From assembly GCF_003863965.1 (NCBI RefSeq), contig NZ_RRCN01000001.1, forward strand, positions 6,941,071-7,005,070: 64,000 bases of DNA, written 5' to 3'. Shown in pieces: positions 27,088 through 35,538 of this stretch; positions within the stretch are counted from its first letter, which is position 1, and each line of letters starts with the position of its first letter. A program made the translations under genes and the position numbers. The stretch is from Paenibacillus oralis. GTDB taxonomy: Bacteria; Bacillota; Bacilli; Paenibacillales; Paenibacillaceae. Under the pieces are notes generated by a model. The model ran no database searches. It had not been told where the DNA came from and saw only the letters and a list, made by a program, of their open reading frames with translations.

Positions 27088-27939
27088 TTAACCCTTAATC
27101 CCCGAATTCAGATTGATCGATTGCAAAAAATATTTTTGCGCGAACACAAACAGCAGGAACGTCGGAATGATCGCCAGAATCGCCGAACCCATGAGCTGCC
27201 CGATCATCCGGTAATTGCCGTAAATGTCCTGCAGCAGCAGCAGCCCCGCCGTCACCGGCATTTTCACTACATCGGTGTACACGATGACCGGCCAGAGAAA
27301 ATCGTTCCAGGACCCGACAAACGAAAATAAGCCGCACACGATCAGCACCGGTTTGATCAAAGGCAAAATCACGGAAAAATAAATCCGGAAATCGCCGGCC
27401 CCGTCCACGCGGGCGGATTCGTCCAGCTCATGGGGAATCCCTTTCATAAACTGCCGCACCAAAAAAATATTGCCCATGCCCGCCAGCCCCGGAACGATCA
27501 TCGCCCATGACGTGTTGACCCAGCCAAACGCGTCGATGATTTTGTAGGAAGGAATCAGATTCACGACGGCCGGAAAAAAAGAGATGCCCAGCAGCGTAAA
27601 AAACAACGTGTCTCTTCCTTTGAAGCTCATGCGGGAATACCCGTACCCCGTCAGCGAAATGACGACGATCACCAAAAAGGTATGGAACGCCGCAATATAC
27701 AAAGAATTGCTCAGCCAACGCAAAATGGGCGCCGTCGAGGTATTTTCCAGAATCGTCACATAGTTATCCAAAATCCACTCTACAGGCAGCAGCCTGAATC
27801 CGGCGGACACGACCTCCGATTGGGAACGGAACGATGTGGTGATGCCGAAGATCACCGGAACGACCCAAACGACGCACAGCGCGATCAAAAACAGATAAGC
27901 GATAAGCCGGCTTAGTTCGCTCGCCGCGCGGTTCTTCAT
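27088..27939 (-). CDS. ABC sugar-importer permease, MalG/AraQ type
   Basis: About 283 residues with six membrane segments; the first is LIAYLFLIALCVVWVVPVIFG. The ATPase-contact loop is DESARVDGAGDFRIYFSVILPLIKP. The ATG at 27939 has AGGGGGTG upstream; the GTG at 27951 overlaps that site. It pairs with the MalF-type permease encoded just upstream and with the binding protein, and is followed by the secreted GH43, so the cargo is probably an arabino-oligosaccharide. Confidence 0.9.
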   Translation of the reverse strand: MKNRAASELSRLIAYLFLIALCVVWVVPVIFGITTSFRSQSEVVSAGFRLLPVEWILDNYVTILENTSTAPILRWLSNSLYIAAFHTFLVIVVISLTGYGYSRMSFKGRDTLFFTLLGISFFPAVVNLIPSYKIIDAFGWVNTSWAMIVPGLAGMGNIFLVRQFMKGIPHELDESARVDGAGDFRIYFSVILPLIKPVLIVCGLFSFVGSWNDFLWPVIVYTDVVKMPVTAGLLLLQDIYGNYRMIGQLMGSAILAIIPTFLLFVFAQKYFLQSINLNSGIKG

Positions 27940-27993
27940 GCGAGTTGACACCCCCTGTTCTTATTTTTCGAACCTTGTCATGGCGTCCCGGAT

Positions 27994-28866
27994 TTAGGAA
28001 GCATTCCGGTTCATCACGTAATACTGCAGCGCGGATATGACTAAAATAACGAGGCCCAGCAACACCGCCATCGCGGATGCCATCCCGGCGATCGATTCCC
28101 CGGTGCCGAAGGCGAGCTGGCGGATATACATCATCAAGACGTGCGTGCTTTGCCGCGGCCCCCCGTCCGTCATCATCAGCGGCTGGCCGAAAACGTTAAA
28201 GGCGCCGGCCGTCGTCATGACAAACGTATAAATGACCGGAAAGCGGATCGACGGCAAGGTGATGCTGAAAAATTTGCGGACCGCTCCCGCCCCGTCTATC
28301 TCGGCAGCTTCGTACAAATCTTTGGCGACGCCGTTAATGGAAGCCCGGTAAATGATCATGTTCCCGCCGACGCCGCCCCATACCGTAATGACGATGATGA
28401 TGATCCAGGCATACGGCTGGTTGGCCGCCCACACGACGTCCGAGCCGAACACGTTGCCCGCGATCCCCAGCTGTTTGTTGAAGATGAGCAGCCAGATCAG
28501 CGCCGCGGCCGAAATCGAGATCAGGCCGGGGACATACAGAATGGACTGGATAACACCCTTCAGCTTCACCTTTTTATGCTCCAGCGCGACGGCGATCAGC
28601 AAGGGAAGCACGATCAAAATCGGAACGCTGAGTCCAACGAAAATAAACGTGTTTTTCAGCCCGTTCCGAAATTGGTTGTAAAACGTCGAGTCGCCGTCAA
28701 ACAGAATCGTCTTATAGTTTTGCAGCCCGACCCACACCGGATCGTTCATTAGATTCCACTGCGTAAACGAAGCATAAATTCCGTAGATCGTCGGCACGAA
28801 AACAAAAACGGCAAACAAAATGAAGTGCGGTCCTACAAAAAATACGGGCGCAAGTTTGTTTTTCAT
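27994..28866 (-). CDS. ABC sugar-importer permease, MalF/AraP type
   Basis: 290 residues with six membrane segments, beginning VFFVGPHFILFAVFVFVPTIYGIYASF. The ATPase-contact loop is YEAAEIDGAGAVRKFFSITLPSI. Only six bases separate it from the stop codon of the binding-protein gene, so translation is probably coupled. It forms the channel with the MalG-type permease that follows; no ATPase gene is present. Confidence 0.9.
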   Translation of the reverse strand: MKNKLAPVFFVGPHFILFAVFVFVPTIYGIYASFTQWNLMNDPVWVGLQNYKTILFDGDSTFYNQFRNGLKNTFIFVGLSVPILIVLPLLIAVALEHKKVKLKGVIQSILYVPGLISISAAALIWLLIFNKQLGIAGNVFGSDVVWAANQPYAWIIIIVITVWGGVGGNMIIYRASINGVAKDLYEAAEIDGAGAVRKFFSITLPSIRFPVIYTFVMTTAGAFNVFGQPLMMTDGGPRQSTHVLMMYIRQLAFGTGESIAGMASAMAVLLGLVILVISALQYYVMNRNAS

Positions 28867-28872
28867 AGGCGT

Positions 28873-30114
28873 TTACTCCGCTGCTTTGCCGCTTTCCGCA
28901 ATTTTGTCTTCCACGTATTTCTGCATCGTTTGCAGCGTTTCGCCGATGCCGACGTTGCCGCGCACGATATCGGCCGCATATGTGTCTACCGCCTCGGCCA
29001 CGTACGGATAGTATTCATAGGTGTAAATGTAAAGGGACTTAATCTCTTCCTCGTTCGACGTGAAGAAGGATTGGATGTAGTTTTGATATTCGGGATCTTC
29101 AAACACCTGCTTGCTGGCTACGATTTGGCCGGCTTTCGCCCATTCCATCGAGTTTTGGCGAATGAATTCCAGGAACGCGCCGATTCCCGCTTCTTTTTCA
29201 TCGCTGCGTTCGTCGTTTTTGAGCATGGCAAACAGGTGGGAAGATGCCCGGTTCGTGAATTTCTCGGCCGTTGGGGAGTAGATGTTGGTCACGCCGAAGT
29301 TCAGGCCCTCCACCGCGGCATGCGCCGTCGAGCTCCAGGTTCCGTCCGTGGAAAAAAGCACGTTCCCGGATTGAAACATCAGGTAACCGTCTTCACCAAA
29401 CGGCGTCATCAACCCCGCGTCGGCGATTTTTTTGACGTTTTCGAACGCCTGCTTCATCACTTCCGTATTCACGGCCGGTTTTCCGTCCTGCTGAATGTCC
29501 CCGCCGAGGTTTTGCACCTGCGCCAAAATCACCCAGCCGAGCAAAGCGTCGTTTACGGCGTAATCGCCTTCATCCAGCTTTCCTTGAAGCGACAGCATTT
29601 CATCGATCGTAACCACGTTATCGTCCAGGAACGATTCCACGTTATATTTCTTCAGCAGATCCTTGTTGTAATACATGGCGTTGCCATGAATATCCAGCGG
29701 CACCGTATATTGCGTTCCGCCGATATTGCCGGTCGCCCATGCCTGCGGCAAATAATTTTCTTCTTTGATTTCAGGCTGCGACGCCAGGACGGCCGTCATC
29801 GGTTCCAGCACGCCCTGCTTTACGTAGCCGGGCACGCGGTCGGCGTGGATAATGGCCAAGTCCGGCACGCCTTTCCCCGTATTCAGCACGGTGGAAATCT
29901 TCGTATACATGTCCGCCGTCACGATATGTTTGACTTTTAATTCCGGATTGGTGGCGTTGTAATCTTTGACAAGCTGATCCATATAGGCCCCATCATCCCC
30001 GGTCAGCGGCGTCCAAAAGCTGATCGTGTTTTTATCTGCACCACTGCCGCAGGCTGTCAATAAAGCGCTTACCAAAAAAACAAGAATACATGTAACCGTC
30101 CACTTTTTTCTCAA
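28873..30114 (-). CDS. ABC sugar-importer substrate-binding lipoprotein (family 1)
   Basis: About 413 residues. A TTG start is chosen because GGAGGGG lies six bases before it; it gives a compact lipoprotein signal MRKKWTVTCILVFLVSALLTACGSG with lipobox LTAC. The mature protein has the family-1 binding-protein pattern: ISFWTPLTGDDGAYMDQLVKDY, GVPDLAIIHADRVPGYV, YTVPLDIHGNAMYYN. It is first in the operon with two permeases and a secreted GH43. Three AraR-like operators lie upstream, so its ligand is probably arabinan-derived and expression arabinose-responsive (inference). Confidence 0.88.
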   Translation of the reverse strand: MRKKWTVTCILVFLVSALLTACGSGADKNTISFWTPLTGDDGAYMDQLVKDYNATNPELKVKHIVTADMYTKISTVLNTGKGVPDLAIIHADRVPGYVKQGVLEPMTAVLASQPEIKEENYLPQAWATGNIGGTQYTVPLDIHGNAMYYNKDLLKKYNVESFLDDNVVTIDEMLSLQGKLDEGDYAVNDALLGWVILAQVQNLGGDIQQDGKPAVNTEVMKQAFENVKKIADAGLMTPFGEDGYLMFQSGNVLFSTDGTWSSTAHAAVEGLNFGVTNIYSPTAEKFTNRASSHLFAMLKNDERSDEKEAGIGAFLEFIRQNSMEWAKAGQIVASKQVFEDPEYQNYIQSFFTSNEEEIKSLYIYTYEYYPYVAEAVDTYAADIVRGNVGIGETLQTMQKYVEDKIAESGKAAE

Positions 30115-30250
30115 CGTTTTCCCCTCCAACTTTGTTTTCCCGGATCGGGAATTCACTGCCCTGGTTGTAATCCCTTACAAATTTATCATTCTGGGACCAG
30201 CCTCCTTCCTCATCCAATATTTTCATGCGTTATGCTTAAAATACTAATAT

Positions 30251-30266
30251 CGTTGTCCGTACATGT
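30251..30266. promoter_or_regulatory. Candidate AraR operator, arabinan operon site 1
   Basis: CGTTGTCCGTACATGT matches the AraR consensus TTGTACGTACAA with two changes. Its core starts 41 bp before that of site 2, which suits cooperative binding on one DNA face. Confidence 0.65.
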
Positions 30267-30291
30267 CAACAATTACTTTGTGTTTTTTATT

Positions 30292-30307
30292 TTATGTACG
30301 TACCTAT
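30292..30307. promoter_or_regulatory. Candidate AraR operator, arabinan operon site 2
   Basis: TTATGTACGTACCTAT carries the central TGTACGTAC of AraR sites. It forms the phased pair with site 1. Confidence 0.65.
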
Positions 30308-30422
30308 TGATTTGCTTAAAAAATGAGATTTTCGTGGATTTTCGCCGTATTTATTATAAGTTTATTTAAAATAAAAAGTCTAAAACGATTAAATTCCCTC
30401 TAAAAATGCAATAAATTCTTTT

Positions 30423-30438
30423 AATTGTACGTACAAGT
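30423..30438. promoter_or_regulatory. Candidate AraR operator, arabinan operon site 3
   Basis: AATTGTACGTACAAGT is the closest match of the three, with the complete palindrome TTGTACGTACAA. It lies 131 bp from site 2, a distance suited to looping, and is close to the 3' end of the response-regulator gene. Confidence 0.75.
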
Positions 30439-30560
30439 TATGTTGCAAAAATATTCCGCTTTTCTTCATCCGGCCGCAAAAAAAGCAGCGCTGTTCGTCC
30501 AGGCGACCAACATTCGCTGCTTTGTTTCCAGGCGCTTTATCTAATTTCACGCATCTTTCC

Positions 30561-32108
30561 TCAGGCATTGCTCGCTGTTTTGCGGTAAGCGGACGGGGAA
30601 GTTCCAACGTATTTTCTAAACTTGCTGTGGAAGTAATCGACGTTCGTATAACCGACCTTTTCGGCTACCTGGTACACTTTCAGCCCTTCCTCCAAATACG
30701 CCTTGGCCTTTTCGATCCGCACTTTGTCCAGGTAAGTATTAAAGTATTCGCCGGTGGCGTTTTTGAACAGCTTGCCCAAGTAAGCGCTGTTATAATTGAA
30801 AATTCCCGATAACGTCTCCAGCTTCAAATTTTCGTTGAAATTGCGGTGAATCAGGTCCAGCATGATCTTCACTTCGCGGTGTTTACCGCCTTCCCCGAGC
30901 TGGTGCATAATTTGCTGCAGCAGGAATTCCGTTTTCTCGTACAGTCCCTCAATCGTGCGCATTTTGTGAATCTCCGATAAAAAATCGGAAAACTCTTTGC
31001 TGCGGTCCTGCAACGCGGAAGACTGCTTTAAGGCCTTGCCGAGAATCAATGTCAGCACTTCCACAAACCGGCGTTTGATTTCCTTCTCCGGACACCCGCC
31101 GGCGGCAAGAGTCTGCCCGGCTTTACGAACGAGCGATTGTATTGCCTCCTGGTTCCCGATATCCAAGGCATAATACAGCTGCTCGCCGATCTCTTCGATC
31201 GAGGCGTCCGGCAATTCCGATGGCGCCCCGCTCCGCAACGCTTCCGGAGAAAGTATGGCACCCTGATCCAAAAAGAAATGCCGCTTAATGAGTTCGCACG
31301 CCTCAAGGTAGGAACTGCGGATGTCCGGCAGACAGCCGACCTTGTTCCCGAGCGCCGCGGTAAACTCGGCTCCGGTGCCGTTTAGCTCTTCGCGGATCTC
31401 TCTGTATACGCTTTCGTATTCTACAGCGAGCAGCGGATCTTTTAACAGCACGCCAAGCTTGGCCTGAATGCCGAACACCCAGCCCCGCCCGGTATCCTCA
31501 AACATGTGGCCCAGTTTTTTTCTCAGCAACTCCCCCGCGCCCAGATCGGCATCGTCTTCGGCATGTACGGCCAACAGCAAAACCTGATAAACCTTGCCCG
31601 TAATTCCCACTTCTCCGGCCCGTTCGCAGATCGGCACCGTCTGCTGCTCATCCGCCCCCGCCAAAACGGACTGGATCAGCGATTCGCGGGTCCACTCTGC
31701 CGTAACGTGCTTCCATTCCTCGGATGCGGTCTCTTCGTCGACCGCCTTTTTGATTTTCGCCAAGTATTCCTCAAGCTCATCCTCGTCAACCGGCTTCAGC
31801 AAATAACCGTCCACCCGCTGGGTCATCGCTTGTTTGGCATAGCTGAAGTCCGCGTAACCGCTGAGGATCAAAATATGAAGCTGCGGATCCTCGCTCCGCA
31901 GCTTTTCAATCAGCTGCAAACCGTCCATCCCGGGCATTCGGATATCGGCCACAACCAAGCCGGGATGATGCCGCCTATATTTATCCAGCGCCTCGTTTCC
32001 GTTTGCGGCCGTGTCAACCACATCGTACCCGAGCGCATTCCAGTCGATAAATGTACGAAGCCCCTCGCGCAGCTTCGGCTCGTCGTCAACAATTAGCACT
32101 TTAATCAT
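30561..32108 (-). CDS. Response regulator with AraC-type output domain, YesN type
   Basis: 515 residues. The receiver domain is MIKVLIVDDEPKLREGL (acidic pair), VVADIRMPGMDG (phospho-acceptor Asp), LSGYADF and YLLKPVDEDEL. A central region of about 270 residues without a clear motif follows, then the AraC helix-turn-helix pair (LKLETLSGIFNYNSAYLGKLF and VYQVAEKVGYTNVDYFHSKF) ending KYVGTSPSAYRK. The ATG at 32108 has GGAGG eight bases upstream. Such regulators normally sit beside a YesM-type kinase; none is adjacent. The unpaired YesM kinase at 12518-14302 is a possible partner (inference). Its neighbours suggest control of the arabinan importer or GH43/araNPQ genes. Confidence 0.92.
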   Translation of the reverse strand: MIKVLIVDDEPKLREGLRTFIDWNALGYDVVDTAANGNEALDKYRRHHPGLVVADIRMPGMDGLQLIEKLRSEDPQLHILILSGYADFSYAKQAMTQRVDGYLLKPVDEDELEEYLAKIKKAVDEETASEEWKHVTAEWTRESLIQSVLAGADEQQTVPICERAGEVGITGKVYQVLLLAVHAEDDADLGAGELLRKKLGHMFEDTGRGWVFGIQAKLGVLLKDPLLAVEYESVYREIREELNGTGAEFTAALGNKVGCLPDIRSSYLEACELIKRHFFLDQGAILSPEALRSGAPSELPDASIEEIGEQLYYALDIGNQEAIQSLVRKAGQTLAAGGCPEKEIKRRFVEVLTLILGKALKQSSALQDRSKEFSDFLSEIHKMRTIEGLYEKTEFLLQQIMHQLGEGGKHREVKIMLDLIHRNFNENLKLETLSGIFNYNSAYLGKLFKNATGEYFNTYLDKVRIEKAKAYLEEGLKVYQVAEKVGYTNVDYFHSKFRKYVGTSPSAYRKTASNA

Positions 32109-32267
32109 GCTGCATTCCTCCAGCCGGAAAATGTTTCGCATACACCAACCTTCCAGCGAATGGTCTGATGAAACGTTTACAATAATTATAAGTTATTCGC
32201 AAAAAGAGGAACAAACATTATCCTGCTCCGTTATAGCACTATTTTGATCCCCCGGCGGCGCAAACCA

Positions 32268-32292
32268 TAAAAAAAACCTCGCGTTGGCGAGG
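32268..32292 (-). terminator. Strong terminator upstream of the response-regulator gene
   Basis: CCTCGCCAACGCGAGG followed on the minus strand by eight T. It stops readthrough from the araNPQ-GH43 side. Confidence 0.85.
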
Positions 32293-32347
32293 TCCTTTGT
32301 CGTGCAAACCCATACGTTGGATGTGCTGGAGGGATGGGTATGGGGCT

Positions 32348-32532
32348 CTAACGGACTCCAGCGACCTTATTCATCCATTTCCCGGGTATTTCCCGGCCTA
32401 ACGGACCCAGTTGACGCTATTTCACTCTAAACCAGTTCACCCGGGCCGATTTGAGCTAAATAAGGTCATCTGTGTCCGTTACATTTTGCAAACCTCCGTT
32501 TTTCCGCAAATAACGGCTCTAGTGTCCTTTAG
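32348..32532. repeat. Four-motif intergenic element, family A (copy A3)
   Basis: Exactly 185 bp: forward motifs CTAACGGACTCCAGCG at 32348 and CTAACGGACCCAGTTG at 32398; reverse motifs ending GTCCGTTAC at 32482 and GTCCTTTAG at 32532. It lies between two terminators and is very similar over its whole length, spacers included, to the copy at 50355-50539. Confidence 0.88.
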
Positions 32533-32557
32533 CCTCCTGTTCCCTCCATAGTATAAA

Positions 32558-32598
32558 AAAAGCAGCCTCCCTGCGGCCATCCGGCAGCGGTTGGTTGC
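32558..32598 (-). terminator. Terminator after the GH43 gene
   Basis: On the minus strand GCAACCAACCGCTGCC, a GGAT loop and GGCCGCAGGGAGGCTGC form an imperfect stem followed by seven T. It lies about 35 bp behind the GH43 stop codon. Confidence 0.7.
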
Positions 32599-32632
32599 CT
32601 TTTTCTCCGGGTCTATTCCGTCATATCTCGCC

Positions 32633-33598
32633 TCAAGAGCGAACTCCGTCTGGCACGGGAATGCCGAAATCCGGGGTTCCGTCGGGATTCCAGGCGAAAT
32701 ACTGGGCCCGGGTGTGGCGGTTCGGATCGTACAGCGGATCGCCGGCGATTTCCTTGTAATTACGCGCGTGATAGATCAGAACGTCCCGGCCGTCTTCGGA
32801 GACGGTAAAGCTGTTATGCCCCGGCCCGTATTGCCCCGTCTCCTCGTTCGTACAGAATACGGGAACCGGCGATTTCGTCCAGGCCGCCGCATCGAGCGGA
32901 TCGGCTTCCTCGCTGGCCGACAGCAGCCCCATGCAATAATGATGATCGGTAGCACTGGCCGAATACGCGATAAAAATACGCCCGTTCCGCTTTAATACCG
33001 CCGGACCTTCGTTCACTTTAAAGCCGATCGTTTCCCACGGAAGCTCCGGCGTCGCAATCATCACCTGTTCCCCGGTCAGGGTCCACGGGTTGCTCATTTT
33101 TGAAATGTACAGATTGGAGTTGCCCTCAATGTCCGGGTCCTTCTGCGCCCAGACATAATACAGCACCCCACGGTGCTCAAACGTCGTTGCGTCCAGGCAG
33201 AACGTTTCCCAGCGAGTGCGGACCTGCCCCTTTTCTTCCCACCGGCCTTCCAGGGGGTTGGCCGATTCATTTTCAAGCGCATACATCCGGTGGTCGAACA
33301 GACCTTCCTTCGTCTCCGTCGTACGGGCGGCGGCAAAGTAGATGTACCACTTACCGTCGATATAATGAATCTCCGGCGCCCAGATGTTGGCGCTCAGCGG
33401 GCCGGAGTCGTATTTGCGCCAGGCCACGACCGCTTCAGCCTCCCCCAATCCCTGAATGGTCGCCGATCTGCGGATTTCGATCCGGTCGTATTCGGGGACC
33501 GAAGCGGTAAAGTAATAATATCCGTCGCTATGCTTGTATACCCACGGGTCGGCCCGCTGCTCCACGATCGGATTCACAAATTCTCTATTTTTGTCCAT
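32633..33598 (-). CDS. GH43 alpha-L-arabinofuranosidase (cytoplasmic)
   Basis: 321 residues, a single GH43 propeller without signal peptide. EQRADPWVYKHSDGYYYFTAS holds the catalytic base Asp, ANIWAPEIHYIDGKWYIYFAA contains the second acidic residue region, and VNEGPAVLKRNGRIFIAYSAS carries the catalytic acid Glu (NEGP). GPGHNSF and YHARNYKE close the fold. This pattern belongs to arabinofuranosidase/xylosidase subfamilies that trim oligosaccharides after uptake. GGAGAGAG precedes the ATG. It follows araN-araP-araQ on the same strand, so it probably releases arabinose from AraNPQ cargo, but the subfamily needs a database check. Confidence 0.88.
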   Translation of the reverse strand: MDKNREFVNPIVEQRADPWVYKHSDGYYYFTASVPEYDRIEIRRSATIQGLGEAEAVVAWRKYDSGPLSANIWAPEIHYIDGKWYIYFAAARTTETKEGLFDHRMYALENESANPLEGRWEEKGQVRTRWETFCLDATTFEHRGVLYYVWAQKDPDIEGNSNLYISKMSNPWTLTGEQVMIATPELPWETIGFKVNEGPAVLKRNGRIFIAYSASATDHHYCMGLLSASEEADPLDAAAWTKSPVPVFCTNEETGQYGPGHNSFTVSEDGRDVLIYHARNYKEIAGDPLYDPNRHTRAQYFAWNPDGTPDFGIPVPDGVRS

Positions 33599-33627
33599 CG
33601 GTTCTCTCTCCTTTATATATGTGTTCG

Positions 33628-33660
33628 GAAATAACGGAATATTATGGTCTTATTTTTCAC
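33628..33660 (-). repeat. Isolated single motif of family B
   Basis: GAAATAACGGAATATTATGG with GTCTTATTTTT following is the reverse complement of the family-B motif (AATAAGACCATAATTTTCCG). Only one of the four motifs is present, upstream of the GH43 start. It may be a remnant. Confidence 0.45.
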
Positions 33661-33744
33661 CCGAGTTTTTATAGCTTGCTTATGCCCAGAGCCTCGCCCT
33701 AACTTTAATATAGCTCCCCAGTTCCCCAATTCTCTTTTACCCGG

Positions 33745-34578
33745 TCAACCTTTCACTGCGCCCGCGGTCATCCCGTCGATAAAGTACTTTTGAAACGCGA
33801 CGAACAAAATAAAGATCGGAATGATGGAAAAAAAGGAGCCGACGATCAGCAGATCGTAGTTGTTGCCGTAAGGCGTCAGCAGTGTTTTGAGCCCGATCGG
33901 CAGCGTGTATTTATCGGCGTTGCTCAGCACCATAAACGGCCACAGGAAGTTGTTCCAGCTGTTCATCCCGTTCAAAATCGCCATCGCCGCAAAAGAAGGC
34001 TTCATGACCGGAAGGATCAACCGGACGTAAATGCCGTATTCGCTCGCTCCGTCCACCCGGCCGGCCGCGATGATCTCCTTCGGAATTCCGCGCAAATATT
34101 GGCGGAAGAAGAAAATCGTCGCCGCGCTGGCGATGCCCGGCAAAATAATCGCCGAATACGAGTTCATCAGCCCGATGTTGTAGGTCAGCGTATACAGCGG
34201 CAGCAGCAAAATTTCAAACGGGACCATCATGATGAGGAGGACGCAAACAAACAGCGTGTTTTTTCCTTTAAATTCATAAGCCGAAAAGCCGTAAGCGACC
34301 GTTGCGCTGACCAGCAGCGTTAAGACGACCTGCACAACCGTCAGCAACAGCGAATTGAAAAACCACAGAAAATAAGAATGATCCCCGGTAAACAAATAAA
34401 TGAAGTTGTCGAAGCTCATGGCGGACAAATCAAGCCTCAGGTTCAGCCCGTAACGAATCAAGTCTTCCCCCGGCTTGAAGGAGGCGAGCGTCACCGCGTA
34501 AAACGGAATGAGGATCAGCACGCACAACACGGCAAAAAAAACAAAAAGGACGATCTTTAGCGGCAGTTCTTTTTTCAT
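33745..34578 (-). CDS. araQ: Arabino-oligosaccharide ABC importer permease AraQ
   Basis: 277 residues, near the 281 of B. subtilis AraQ. Six membrane segments begin IVLFVFFAVLCVLILIPFYAVTLASF. The ATPase-contact loop is AAGRVDGASEYGIYVRLILPVMKP and the protein ends FIDGMTAGAVKG. The start overlaps the araP stop codon in an ATGA and has AAGGAGG inside the araP end, showing translational coupling. It forms the transporter with AraP and AraN; the ATPase is expected to be MsmX encoded elsewhere. Confidence 0.93.
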   Translation of the reverse strand: MKKELPLKIVLFVFFAVLCVLILIPFYAVTLASFKPGEDLIRYGLNLRLDLSAMSFDNFIYLFTGDHSYFLWFFNSLLLTVVQVVLTLLVSATVAYGFSAYEFKGKNTLFVCVLLIMMVPFEILLLPLYTLTYNIGLMNSYSAIILPGIASAATIFFFRQYLRGIPKEIIAAGRVDGASEYGIYVRLILPVMKPSFAAMAILNGMNSWNNFLWPFMVLSNADKYTLPIGLKTLLTPYGNNYDLLIVGSFFSIIPIFILFVAFQKYFIDGMTAGAVKG

Positions 34579-35474
34579 GCTTCCTCCTCCTTTTTGAACA
34601 TGCCGGTGAAGGCCAGCTGGGTTAAATTAATCGCCATCGTAATGATGAGCAGCACGATGCCAACCGCCGCCGCGTATCCGAGATTGTTCTTCTCGATGCC
34701 CTGCCGGTACAAGTAACCGACGATCGTGAGCCCGATATTTTTCGGAGAATTGTTGCCGTTCCATAACATCATGCTCTCGATAAACATCGCCAGCCCCGCG
34801 TAAATGCTGATCGTCAGCACGTAAATGGTCGTGGGCTTCAGCAGCGGCATGGTGATTTTCGTAAAGCGCTGGAAACGCGAGGCTCCGTCGATCGACGCGG
34901 CTTCGTAGTATTCTTCGGGAATGCTTTTAAGTCCGGATAAAAAATAAAGCATATTAACCCCCGTCCACCGCCACGTCGCCAGCGCCACCAAAGCGATCAT
35001 CCCGGTCGTCTGCCCCTTCAGAAACTTGACCGGATCCATGCCGAACCAGCCCAAAAAGCTGTTGATGAGCGAGCCTTCCATTTCGCCGAACATCAGCCGG
35101 AAGATCGTCCCGGCCACGACGACGGAAGTCAATGCGGGAAAGAAAAACGAGGACTTGAAAAATTCCCTTCCCCACATGAATTTGGTGTTGATCATCACCG
35201 CAAACAGCATCGGAAACGGAATGAGGATCACCAAGGTCAGCACCATATAGACGGCGCTGTTTATCACCGCTTTAAGAAACACGCCGTCGCCCATCAATTT
35301 GCCGTAGTTGTCAAAACCGATCCAGGCCGGTTCCTGTCCCAAGGTGACTTTTTGGAAGCTCATCCCGACCGAGTTCGCCAGTGGATACACCCAAAACATA
35401 AGAAACACCAGCACAAACGGCAACACAAAAACGTAAGGAGCAACTTTTTGCGAGTATAGGAATTTTTTTATCAT
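34575..35474 (-). CDS. araP: Arabino-oligosaccharide ABC importer permease AraP
   Basis: About 299 residues. The sequence APYVFVLPFVLVFLMFWVYPLANSVGMSFQ, IFRLMFGEMEGSLINSFLGW, ATWRWTGVNMLYFLSGL and SPKNIGLTIVGYLYRQG resembles B. subtilis AraP along its length. The ATPase-contact loop is YEAASIDGASRFQRFTKITMPLLKP. The ATG with AAAGGAG seven bases before it was chosen over a GTG one codon upstream. It lies between araN and araQ. Confidence 0.93.
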   Translation of the reverse strand: MIKKFLYSQKVAPYVFVLPFVLVFLMFWVYPLANSVGMSFQKVTLGQEPAWIGFDNYGKLMGDGVFLKAVINSAVYMVLTLVILIPFPMLFAVMINTKFMWGREFFKSSFFFPALTSVVVAGTIFRLMFGEMEGSLINSFLGWFGMDPVKFLKGQTTGMIALVALATWRWTGVNMLYFLSGLKSIPEEYYEAASIDGASRFQRFTKITMPLLKPTTIYVLTISIYAGLAMFIESMMLWNGNNSPKNIGLTIVGYLYRQGIEKNNLGYAAAVGIVLLIITMAINLTQLAFTGMFKKEEEA

Positions 35475-35538
35475 CACTCTACTCCTTTTTAAATGGAGCT
35501 ACTCTTCGTGGAAAGAGCAGCTCCGCAGCTTTTTCATT

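Larger units (their letters stand above)
30115..30560. promoter_or_regulatory. AT-rich promoter region of the arabinan importer operon
   Basis: A spacer of about 450 bp between the response-regulator stop codon and the binding-protein start. It contains the three AraR-like sites and many AT-rich hexamers (for example TATAAG near 30355). A hairpin AAAAAAGCAGCG...CGCTGCTTTG at about 30478-30523 probably ends the response-regulator transcript. Confidence 0.6.

Noticed and set aside
30060..30073. CRE-like TAAAGCGCTTAC at the binding-protein start
   Set aside because: It lies in the signal-peptide codons (Ser-Ala-Leu) and misses outer consensus bases; could be chance.
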